A DNA stretch of 11,403 bases from Betaproteobacteria bacterium (GTDB taxonomy: Bacteria > Pseudomonadota > Gammaproteobacteria > Burkholderiales > Casimicrobiaceae). The notes under the pieces were generated by a model. That model did no database searches. It saw only the letters and a list, made by a program, of their open reading frames with translations, and was not told the DNA's origin. Positions 1 through 6,281 of this stretch are shown one piece after another; the first letter of the stretch is position 1, and each line of letters opens with the position of its first letter. The position numbers were made by a program, and so were the translations under genes. The stretch is from positions 1-11,403 of the forward strand of contig VBCZ01000048.1 of the NCBI GenBank assembly GCA_005889025.1. The letters are read 5' to 3'.

Positions 1-177
1 CACCGATACGGCGAGCCCCGCGACGACGAGCGACAATCCCAGGACAACACCGGCTGCGAGCGCCGACTTGGGCAACAAATCGACTGGACACAAGTCGGCG
101 AGAGATACCAAGGCGAGCAATCCCAATCCCGCGCCCGAGCTCACGGTAAAAAAAATGATGCTCAGCGACGGCTTCAC
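1..177 (-). CDS. soeC: SoeC/DmsC-type membrane anchor subunit, partial (N-terminal 59 residues)
   Basis: This is the N-terminal part of a DmsC-family polytopic anchor, the quinone-reactive membrane subunit of DMSO-reductase-type complexes. The reading frame opens with GTG at 177, 21 bases after the soeB stop, and runs off the left edge without a stop. The start MKPSLSIIFFTVSSGAGLGL resembles the first helix of DmsC-like subunits. A second hydrophobic stretch (about residues 41-59, AAGVVLGLSLVVAGLAVSV) is a second membrane helix. No ATG is available in frame between the soeB stop and this GTG, and only a weak purine-rich stretch precedes it. Its position after a molybdenum subunit and an iron-sulfur subunit completes the A-B-C order of SoeABC, where the anchor passes electrons from sulfite to the quinone pool. 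An eight-base T run lies within codons 7-10. The family assignment is strong; the specific sulfite role rests on context. Confidence 0.8.
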   Translation of the reverse strand, partial: MKPSLSIIFFTVSSGAGLGLLALVSLADLCPVDLLPKSALAAGVVLGLSLVVAGLAVSV

Positions 178-198
178 GACAACGCGTCTGCCCCGCTG

Positions 199-840
199 CT
201 ATCGGCGTATCACCGGGCTCGCCAGGCTTGCCAGTCCACGCTCGAGCAGCGCCTTCGCGTCGTCGGCCTCGATACGCGTCCCGAGGGTTCGCGGCGGCAA
301 ATAACGATTCACCGGCGCATAGCCCAGCTCGGGCATGAGGCCGTAGCCGCCGCGCTCGGCAGTCAGGCGCGACACTTCCGAGGCGGGGTCGTCGAAGTCG
401 CCAAAAAAACGCGCATGCGTCGGACACGCCAGCACGCACGCCGGCTGCCGTTCCTCGGCAGGCAATCGCAGGTCGTTGATCCGCGCGCCGTAGGGGCAGG
501 CCCAGGCGCACAGGTTGCAGCCCATGCACTTGTCCTGATCGACGAGCACGATGCCGTCGGCGCGCTTGTACGATGCGCCGGTCGGGCAGACGGTTACGCA
601 GTCCGCGTCGGCGCAATGCATGCACGACATGGGGAAATTGATGGTCTTGCTCGCGGGGTATTCGCCGACCTCGTAGTGACGCACGCGGTTGAACCACACG
701 CCGGAAGGCTCGGCGCCGTAGGGCTCGTAATCGGAAAGCGGACCGCTCACCGGCGAAGACGCGTTCCATTCCTTGCACGCCGTCGCGCAGGCATGGCAGC
801 CCACGCAGGTGTCGAGGTCGATGACGAGTCCGAGCTTCAC
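199..840 (-). CDS. soeB: SoeB-like iron-sulfur electron-transfer subunit with an incomplete fourth cluster motif
   Basis: This 213-residue DmsB/NrfC-type ferredoxin subunit would carry electrons from the molybdenum subunit to the membrane anchor on the cytoplasmic side. It begins VKLGLVIDLDTCVGCHAC, and the GTG at 840 is chosen because it gives the family's conserved start and has a strong AAGGA ribosome-binding site nine bases upstream. A longer open frame to 948 would overlap soeA and add unrelated sequence. Cysteines form motif I (12, 15, 18, 22), motif II (73, 76, 81, 85) and motif III (105, 108, 111, 115). Motif IV has only Cys135 and Cys139. Relatives normally carry an extra Cys-x2-Cys pair between the motif III CPYGAR and the PACVxxCP segment; here GAR runs directly into INDLRLPAEER, so about 18 residues are missing in frame. 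The protein is correspondingly shorter than the usual 230-240 residues. The family is certain; the sulfite dehydrogenase role is inferred from neighbours. Confidence 0.88.
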   Translation of the reverse strand: MKLGLVIDLDTCVGCHACATACKEWNASSPVSGPLSDYEPYGAEPSGVWFNRVRHYEVGEYPASKTINFPMSCMHCADADCVTVCPTGASYKRADGIVLVDQDKCMGCNLCAWACPYGARINDLRLPAEERQPACVLACPTHARFFGDFDDPASEVSRLTAERGGYGLMPELGYAPVNRYLPPRTLGTRIEADDAKALLERGLASLASPVIRR

Positions 841-849
841 GGCGATGCG

Positions 850-854
850 TCCTT
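850..854 (-). promoter_or_regulatory. Ribosome-binding site of soeB
   Basis: AAGGA lies nine bases before the GTG start of soeB, and its first A is the last base of the soeA TGA stop (TGAAGGA). It decides the GTG start over longer alternatives. Termination on soeA so close to this site would favour translational coupling of the A and B subunits. Confidence 0.7.
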
Positions 855-3721
855 CACGTTGGGGTTCTGCTTGTCCAGTGCAGCACCGCGGGCCGGGCGC
901 CGTCGTCGCCGGGCAACCGTTTCGAAGGGGCGACGCGCGGCCACCCACCGGTCTCGCCGGGAGCGCATTTGCGAATGCTCACGCGCAGGTCGAACCATGC
1001 GGCCTGGCCCGTGACCGGATCGGAATTGGTCAGCCGCCGCCCGTCCGTCGCGGCTTTGGGCAGCAATTCCGATATGAGGTGATTGAGCAAAAATCCCGTG
1101 GTCGCTTCCGATGCGTTCTCGGCGAGGCCCCAGGTTCCGGGCTGCTTGCCGACTGCATTCCAGGTCCAGACGGTGTTCTCCTGACAGCCTTCCATCGTCT
1201 TGAGCTGGCATCGGATGCGGCCGTGGTGCGATTCCATCCAGACCCAGTCGAGATCGGCGAGCCCGAGACGCTGCGCAGCGCGCCGGTTCATATACAGGAA
1301 ATTCTCTGCCAGTATCTGCCTCAGCCACGCGTTCTGCGAATCCCACGAGTGATACATCATCATCGGCCGCTGGGTGATCGCGTGAAACGGGTACTCGCCG
1401 TGCGGCATGCGCGCGCTCTCCAGCGGCTCGTACCAGAACGGAAGCGGATCGAAGTATCTGGCCAGCCGCTCGCAATCGACCGGCGAGGACGGCTGCGGGC
1501 CGTCGTACAGCCCCTGTCCCGCCAGGCGAAACTTCTGCAGAGGCTCCGAATACATCTGCAGGATGACTTGGACCGGCGGCGTGCCGAACAGCGCGCTCTT
1601 CTCGGCGAACTCGAGATAATTCTTGTTCGCGTAGCGGTAATAGCGCATGTTCTCGGGCCATGGGTAGGCAAAGAACGACTGGTTCTCGATGTATTTCTCC
1701 CATTGCCTCGGGTTGGGCTCGCCGCGCAGGTGTGATTCGCCGTTCTTGCCACGCCAGCCCGCCAGAAAGCCGATGCCCGGAAGCTTCTCGTAATTGACGA
1801 TGAAATCCTTGTAGTCCTTGAACTTGCGGGAGCCGTCGGGACGTGTGAACGCGGGCAGCTGAAGACGCGACGCGAGCTCGACCAGCACATCCTGCCACGC
1901 GCGCACGTCGCGATCGGGTTGCAGCACCGGGTGGCGTATGGCGTCGGCGGCGGCATCGGGCTCGGAAATCGGACGATCGAGCAGCGAGATCGTGTCGTAG
2001 CGCTCCAGATACGTCGTGTCGGGCAGCACCAGGTCCGCAAAGTTGACGGTCTCGGAATGAAACGCATCGACCACCACAAGAAATGGAATCCTGTACTCGC
2101 CGGCGTCGTTCCTGCGCACCAGCATCTCCCGCACTTCGGACGTGTTCATCGACGAGTTCCACGCCATGTTGGCCATGAACAGGAGCAGCGTGTCGATGGG
2201 GTACGGGTCCTGGTTCGCGGCGTTGGTGATCACCATGTGCATCAGGCCGTGCGACGAAAGCGGCGTCTCCCACGAGTACGCCTTGTCGATGCGCAGCGGC
2301 CTGCCGTCCTTGTCGATCACCAGATCCTCGGGGCGCGTGGGGTTGCCGTTCGGCATGCGTTTGAGCGCCGTGTTTGGCGCGAAGATCACTGCAGGATCGT
2401 TTTCCGGAAGCGAGCGCAGCGGAATGCGGCGCGGATACGGCGCTTTAGCGCGGAAATTGCCCGGTCCGTCGAGCGCACCCAGCAGCATCTGGATCAAATG
2501 CAGCGCGCGGCAGGTATGAAATCCGTTGGAGTGGGCGGAAATCCCGCGCATCGCGTGCATCGCCACCGGCCGCCCGACCACCTTGTCGTGCGTGCGTCCG
2601 TACATGTCGGTCCAGCGGATCGGGAGCTCCACGGCCTCGTTGAACGCGACATGCGCCATCTCGCGCGCGATGCGCACGATCGTCTCCGCGGGCACGCCGC
2701 ATTCCGGCGCCACGGTTTGCGGCGCATAGCGGTCGTCCAGGTAGCGCTCTGCGGCGAGCGAGAACACCGTCTTGGCGATGCGGCCGTCGTCGAGCTTGAC
2801 CGTCGCGAACAGGGCCGGCGCGATCTCGGGCTCCAGCCCGTTGACGAGGCGCTGCGCCTGCTGGTCCCAGACCAGGGGATTATCGTCGGCGCCGCGCGCG
2901 AACAGACCGTCGCCGAGATGACCCGGCGTCTGCACCACCAGCCAGGGTGCGTTGGTGTAGCGGATCAGGAATTCCCAGTCGACCAGGCCGCCCTTGAGCA
3001 GGACGTGCGCGATGGAGAGCGCCAGCAGGCCGTCCGTGCCGGGCCGGATCGGAAGCCATTCGTCGGCGATCGCCGAGTATCCGGTGCGAACGGGATTGAC
3101 CGAAACGAACTTCGCGCCGCGACGCTTGAGCGATTCGAGCCCGATCTTGATCGGATTCGAGGAGTGGTCTTCGGCCACGCCCCAAAGGACGAAATACTTG
3201 GCGTGATCCCAATCGGGCGCGCCAAACTCCCAGAACGAATAACCGATCGTATACAACCCCGCGACCGCCATGTTCACCGAGCAGAAGCCGCCATGCGCTG
3301 CCCAGTTCGGCGTACCGAATTGCTGCGCCCACAGGCCCGAAAGCGCCTGCATCTGGTCGCGGCCGGTGAAGAACGCAAGCTGCGCGGGGTTCGTCGAGCG
3401 GATATTCCGTAGTCGCTCGGTGAGAACGTCGAGCGCCTCGTCCCATTCGATCTCGACGAAGTCTCCCGTGCCGCGCTCGCTTCCAGGCTTGCGCTTCAGC
3501 GGCTTCTTGAGCTTCGCCGGCGAATACTGTTTCATGATCCCGGCGGACCCCTTGGCGCATAGCACGCCCTTGTTCACCGGGTGGTTGAGATTGCCCTGGA
3601 TGAAGCGGACTTTGTTGTTCTCGACGGTGACCTTGATGCCGCAGCGACACGCGCACATGTAGCACGTGCTGAAATGTACTTGCTGCCGGGAACGGTCGTC
3701 GAACGCGATATCGCGGGTCAT
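854..3721 (-). CDS. soeA: SoeA-like molybdopterin oxidoreductase catalytic subunit (probable sulfite dehydrogenase)
   Basis: This 955-residue DMSO-reductase-superfamily protein should bind bis-MGD molybdenum and one [4Fe-4S] cluster, and most likely oxidises cytoplasmic sulfite to sulfate. The cluster motif is Cys20-x2-Cys23-x3-Cys27 with Cys55 in GVLCAKG; Cys25 is an additional cysteine in this segment. Cys147, in the segment HGGFCSVNMAVAG, sits where the molybdenum-ligating residue is expected. Later segments typical of the fold include LPIRPGTDGLLALSIAHVL and the C-terminal cofactor-binding region with FHAITQRPMMMYHSWDSQN. No twin-arginine signal is present at either this ATG or an upstream in-frame TTG at 3826, which agrees with the cytoplasmic placement known for SoeA. 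The ATG at 3721 is preferred because the extension to 3826 adds non-family sequence, although its ribosome-binding site is weak. Neighbours are soeB 13 bases downstream and a TSUP permease upstream. Polysulfide, thiosulfate or S-oxide reduction cannot be excluded by sequence alone; the sulfite-producing Xsc in the same block favours sulfite oxidation. Confidence 0.82.
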   Translation of the reverse strand: MTRDIAFDDRSRQQVHFSTCYMCACRCGIKVTVENNKVRFIQGNLNHPVNKGVLCAKGSAGIMKQYSPAKLKKPLKRKPGSERGTGDFVEIEWDEALDVLTERLRNIRSTNPAQLAFFTGRDQMQALSGLWAQQFGTPNWAAHGGFCSVNMAVAGLYTIGYSFWEFGAPDWDHAKYFVLWGVAEDHSSNPIKIGLESLKRRGAKFVSVNPVRTGYSAIADEWLPIRPGTDGLLALSIAHVLLKGGLVDWEFLIRYTNAPWLVVQTPGHLGDGLFARGADDNPLVWDQQAQRLVNGLEPEIAPALFATVKLDDGRIAKTVFSLAAERYLDDRYAPQTVAPECGVPAETIVRIAREMAHVAFNEAVELPIRWTDMYGRTHDKVVGRPVAMHAMRGISAHSNGFHTCRALHLIQMLLGALDGPGNFRAKAPYPRRIPLRSLPENDPAVIFAPNTALKRMPNGNPTRPEDLVIDKDGRPLRIDKAYSWETPLSSHGLMHMVITNAANQDPYPIDTLLLFMANMAWNSSMNTSEVREMLVRRNDAGEYRIPFLVVVDAFHSETVNFADLVLPDTTYLERYDTISLLDRPISEPDAAADAIRHPVLQPDRDVRAWQDVLVELASRLQLPAFTRPDGSRKFKDYKDFIVNYEKLPGIGFLAGWRGKNGESHLRGEPNPRQWEKYIENQSFFAYPWPENMRYYRYANKNYLEFAEKSALFGTPPVQVILQMYSEPLQKFRLAGQGLYDGPQPSSPVDCERLARYFDPLPFWYEPLESARMPHGEYPFHAITQRPMMMYHSWDSQNAWLRQILAENFLYMNRRAAQRLGLADLDWVWMESHHGRIRCQLKTMEGCQENTVWTWNAVGKQPGTWGLAENASEATTGFLLNHLISELLPKAATDGRRLTNSDPVTGQAAWFDLRVSIRKCAPGETGGWPRVAPSKRLPGDDGARPAVLHWTSRTPT

Positions 3722-3765
3722 GAGCGCATCGTGCCACGTTTTTGGTTCGGGCCGATGGCCAACCG

Positions 3766-3794
3766 ATGATATAGGCGATGCCGACGCGTAGCAA
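3766..3794 (-). promoter_or_regulatory. Candidate sigma70-type promoter for soeABC
   Basis: Reading the minus strand, TTGCTA (3794-3789) and TATCAT (3771-3766) are separated by exactly 17 bases. The -35 box matches the consensus at 4 of 6 positions and the -10 box at 5 of 6. The -10 box ends 44 bases before the soeA ATG, inside the 108-base spacer after the TSUP gene. Between it and the start codon, GGCC-ATC-GGCC with flanking GGTT/AACC (3744-3764) could form a weak hairpin. This is a consensus match only. Confidence 0.3.
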
Positions 3795-3829
3795 TCGAGT
3801 CGCGCAAGCCACCCCTTTTCCGACAAGCG

Positions 3830-4600
3830 TCAGCCCGATACCCACACCCACAGCGCACGCGCCACGCCGAGGCCGGCGACCGACGCTAGCACGAGCAGGA
3901 CCGCACGGCGGAACTGCACTTCGCCGATGCGCGCAAAGCCGTGCCGTCCGATGGCAATGCCGATGAGCATCGGCAGGACCAGCCACGCCGTCCAGGCGAG
4001 GGTGTCCGCGCCGACGAGCCCTCGGTGGTGTGCCCAGAGCAGCGTGTACGACGAGTTCATGAAAAACAGCGCGATCAACGTCGCCCGGAGCTGCGCCGCG
4101 GGGAGCGGCGTCGTGAAAAGCATCGTTGCGGCAATCATTCCCCCGATCGAAGACAGCCCCGACAGAAAACCCGCGACGAGTCCGGTACCGAGCCGCAGGG
4201 TAATGCTGTCGCGCCAGCGCGGATGAAAACCGGATAGCAGCATGATCGCCGCGGCAAGAATGACGCTCGACACTGCCGTCCGAAGCGGCACCTCCGGCAG
4301 CACCGAGAGGCACCATACCCCGGCGGGCACCGACACCGCGTAGCCCGCGAGCAGCGGCCGTATCCAATGCCACGCGATGTGCGGCCATACCGAGCGCAGC
4401 AGTGAGATGCTTGCCAGAATCTCCAGCATCATCGCCGAAGGAACGATGTGCTGAGGCGACAGCCACAGCGACATGCCGGCAACGATGAACGCGGACAAAC
4501 CGAAGCCGGCGAATCCGCGAACGACACCGGCAAAGAGCGCGACTACCGCGCCGTAGCCAAGCCAGGGCCACGGCGCAGGCACCCACCACTCGCTTCCCAT
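3830..4600 (-). CDS. TSUP (TauE/SafE) family permease, probable sulfite or sulfonate exporter
   Basis: This 256-residue, very hydrophobic protein has about eight membrane segments in the two-repeat pattern of the TSUP family. The N-terminal half carries the glycine-rich VRGFAGFGLSAF (about residues 27-38) and the C-terminal half carries GFLSGLSSIGGMI (about 144-156), the duplicated family hallmark. The start is the ATG at 4600, giving MGSEWWVPAPWPWLGYG; an adjacent in-frame TTG adds only one residue. The gene begins 25 bases after the sauT stop with no strong ribosome-binding site, which suggests translational coupling. TSUP members such as TauE, TauZ and SafE are associated with export of sulfite, sulfate or sulfoacetate in organisms degrading C2 sulfonates. 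Here the gene lies between the sulfonate-degrading enzymes and the sulfite oxidase, so removal of sulfite from the Xsc reaction is the likeliest role. The substrate is not readable from sequence, and other family members move quite different anions. Confidence 0.85.
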   Translation of the reverse strand: MGSEWWVPAPWPWLGYGAVVALFAGVVRGFAGFGLSAFIVAGMSLWLSPQHIVPSAMMLEILASISLLRSVWPHIAWHWIRPLLAGYAVSVPAGVWCLSVLPEVPLRTAVSSVILAAAIMLLSGFHPRWRDSITLRLGTGLVAGFLSGLSSIGGMIAATMLFTTPLPAAQLRATLIALFFMNSSYTLLWAHHRGLVGADTLAWTAWLVLPMLIGIAIGRHGFARIGEVQFRRAVLLVLASVAGLGVARALWVWVSG

Positions 4601-4625
4601 CAACGCAGCAGCTTCAAGGTCGGCG

Positions 4626-6140
4626 TCAACGCGCGCCGGACGACGATTCCAGGAGCTTCAGCCGCTGCACTTTCCCCGATGCTCCCTTGGGCAGCTCGCC
4701 GACGATGCGAAACACTTTCGGCGTCTTGAACCGCCCGAGCTCGCGCAGGCAATGCTCGCGCAGATCCTTCTCGCTGCACGCCACGTCCTGCTTCAACACC
4801 ACGCAGGCGAGAATGTCCTGGCCATAGGCGGCGTCGGGGATGCCCACCGCCGCGGCCTCCAGCACGGCGGGATGCTTGAGCAGCGCTTCGTCGATTTCGC
4901 GAGGCGCGATATTTTCACCGCCCTTGATGATGAGCTCCTTGAGCCGTCCGGTGATGAAGTAGAACCCGTCGCGGTCGCGAAACCCCAGATCGCCGGTCGC
5001 AAGCCAGCCACCGGCGGCCAGCGTTTGGCGCGTGAGATCCGGCGCTTTGTAATATCCGATCATCACGTTGGCGCCGCGCAATTGAATCTCTCCGCGCTCG
5101 CCGTCGTCGAGCACGCGGCCGTCGGGCGCGACGACGCGCGCCTCGACACCCAGAGGAAGCCCCGGCGAGCCGTATTTGCGCTGCGCCGGATCGAGGGGGT
5201 TGGAAAACGCCACCGAAGCGCACTCCGTGAGTCCCATGGCCTCGATGACCGAAATCCCGAACCGCGTCTCGAATGCCCGATGCTGGTCCGGAGGCAGTGG
5301 CGCCGACGCCGAGCGGCCGAAACGAACGCCGCGGCAGGCTTGCGCCTGTGTTGCCGACAGATCGCCGCCGTTGAGCAAATAGGAAACGATGGTCGGGACC
5401 ATGTTGAGCCAGGTCGGTCGGTAGCGGTCGACGAGAGGCCACCATTGGCTGACGCTGAAGCGATGCGGCAAGACGATGCTTCCGCCGGCGATGATGGGGC
5501 TCACGGTCGCGACGCACTGACCGTTGACGTGATAGAGCGGCAGCGACGAAAGCACGCGGTCTGCCGCGGTCAGGCGAAGCCCGGCCACGACGGCATCGCC
5601 TGCGTGCATGAGGTTGCGATGCGACAGGAGCACGCCCTTGGGAAGTCCCGTCGTCCCCGAGGTGTACATCAAAAGCGCCGGACTGGAGGCGGACAGCGGG
5701 GCCGATTCCAGCTCCGCCGGCGAATCCAGGGGCAGCTCGTCGGGATCGGTGGCTTGCACGCGAACGCGGCGACTGCTGTTGGCCAGCATGCGCTCGATGC
5801 GGGCGGCGAACTCAGGCGCACAGAAGACCCGTCGAGTATCCGAATGAGCGAGCTCATATTCGAGGTGCGCATCCTGAGCGATGAGATTGAGCGGCGACAC
5901 GACGTAGCCGGCGTACATCGCGCCCAGAAAAAGCGTCGCCGCGGACACGCCGTTGGGCAGCATGAACGATACGACTTCGCCCGGCGCGATGCCCTCGCTC
6001 CGCAGCATCGCGGCAAGCGAGCGCGCTGCATCGCGCAACTCGCGATAGGAGAGCACCCTTCCGGGCTCGGGTGTGAAAAGAAAAGGCGCGTCGGGATTCG
6101 ATTCGGCGTGATGATCGATCGCGTCGCGCAGCGTCTGCAT
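4626..6140 (-). CDS. sauT: AMP-forming acyl-CoA ligase, probable sulfoacetate-CoA ligase SauT
   Basis: This 504-residue enzyme of the ANL superfamily would activate a carboxylate with ATP and CoA through an acyl-adenylate. The core motifs appear in order: the phosphate-binding loop YTSGTTGLPKG (159-169), SLPLYHVNGQ (199-208), EAMGLTE (300-306), GWLATGDLGFRDRDGFYFITGR (378-399, the ATP-binding Asp and the hinge region), KGGENIAPREID (407-418) and the C-terminal LPKGASGK with the catalytic Lys490. All catalytic positions look intact and the length is normal. The start is the ATG at 6140; an in-frame TAG five codons upstream rules out extension. The ribosome-binding site is poor, and a strong palindrome sits 24 bases upstream. 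General sequence cannot separate it from fatty-acid, oxalate or coumarate ligases. The sulfoacetate assignment rests on sauS and xsc in the same block, matching SauT and SauS as known in Cupriavidus necator. Confidence 0.78.
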   Translation of the reverse strand: MQTLRDAIDHHAESNPDAPFLFTPEPGRVLSYRELRDAARSLAAMLRSEGIAPGEVVSFMLPNGVSAATLFLGAMYAGYVVSPLNLIAQDAHLEYELAHSDTRRVFCAPEFAARIERMLANSSRRVRVQATDPDELPLDSPAELESAPLSASSPALLMYTSGTTGLPKGVLLSHRNLMHAGDAVVAGLRLTAADRVLSSLPLYHVNGQCVATVSPIIAGGSIVLPHRFSVSQWWPLVDRYRPTWLNMVPTIVSYLLNGGDLSATQAQACRGVRFGRSASAPLPPDQHRAFETRFGISVIEAMGLTECASVAFSNPLDPAQRKYGSPGLPLGVEARVVAPDGRVLDDGERGEIQLRGANVMIGYYKAPDLTRQTLAAGGWLATGDLGFRDRDGFYFITGRLKELIIKGGENIAPREIDEALLKHPAVLEAAAVGIPDAAYGQDILACVVLKQDVACSEKDLREHCLRELGRFKTPKVFRIVGELPKGASGKVQRLKLLESSSGAR

Positions 6141-6164
6141 CGCGATCAGGGTCTATTGAGTCTT

Positions 6165-6191
6165 ACGGAAATGGTCAACGACCATTTCCGT
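6165..6191. promoter_or_regulatory. 27-base perfect palindrome before sauT, candidate operator or RNA hairpin
   Basis: The 12-base arms ACGGAAATGGTC and GACCATTTCCGT are perfect inverted repeats around a three-base centre (AAC). The element ends 24 bases upstream of the sauT ATG. The core TGGT-x5-ACCA resembles the dyads bound by FadR/FCD-type GntR regulators, though that resemblance is loose. As RNA it would form a 12-bp stem with a three-base loop. No T run follows on either strand, so it is not a standard intrinsic terminator. Confidence 0.6.
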
Positions 6192-6200
6192 CGCGACGCT

Positions 6201-6240
6201 CCCCTCGCCCGCAGCAGCGGGAGAGGGGATGGGGGTGAGG
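6201..6240. repeat. REP-like GC-rich inverted repeat in the sauS-sauT spacer
   Basis: CCCCTC-G-CCCGC (6201-6212) pairs with GCGGG-A-GAGGGG (6217-6228) around the loop AGCA, with one internal G/A mismatch. It is followed by GATGGGGGTGAGG-type sequence to 6240. This combination, read on the other strand as CCTCACCCCCATCCCCTCTCCCGC, matches from memory the short extragenic palindromes scattered through many beta- and gammaproteobacterial genomes. In the sauS-sauT transcript it would form a stable stem that could protect upstream mRNA or lower expression of downstream genes. Confidence 0.55.
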
Positions 6241-6241
6241 G

Positions 6242-6281
6242 CTGAGCTTTGCTGACTGTCAGTCATTTCCCCAAAGCTCAG
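6242..6281 (-). other. Inverted repeat overlapping the sauS stop codon
   Basis: CTGAGCTTTG (6242-6251) and CAAAGCTCAG (6272-6281) are perfect ten-base inverted repeats that include the sauS TGA (6280-6278). The 20-base interior contains a second small palindrome, TGACT-GTC-AGTCA (6253-6265). The transcript could fold into a stem with a nested or alternative hairpin directly at the end of sauS. No T run follows, so intrinsic termination is unlikely; a 3' stabilising or processing structure is more plausible. Confidence 0.45.

Noticed and set aside
841..948. N-terminal extension of soeB to 948
   Set aside because: It overlaps the soeA 3' end, adds non-family sequence, and ignores the GTG with a good ribosome-binding site at 840.
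1919..3412. Long plus-strand open frame of 497 codons opposite soeA
   Set aside because: The translation is rich in Arg, His and Val with no recognisable domain, and it lies entirely antisense to a strongly conserved gene. Such frames are common in GC-rich DNA.
3722..3826. TTG start for soeA at 3826 adding 35 residues
   Set aside because: The extension has no family similarity, no twin-arginine motif, and would cover the promoter candidate; the cluster motif lies at the expected distance from the ATG at 3721.
2880..4589. Minus-strand open frame of 569 codons spanning the TSUP gene and the 5' half of soeA in another frame
   Set aside because: Both regions encode clear family proteins in a different frame; the product is arginine-rich and contains no recognisable segment. 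It does not indicate a fusion.
6165..6240. Intrinsic transcription terminator between sauS and sauT
   Set aside because: The stems are strong, but none is followed by a T run on the minus strand, and the genes on both sides belong to one pathway.
4752..6245. Long plus-strand open frame of 497 codons opposite sauT
   Set aside because: It is antisense to a complete ligase with all family motifs, has arginine-rich low-complexity composition, and runs out into the REP-like spacer.
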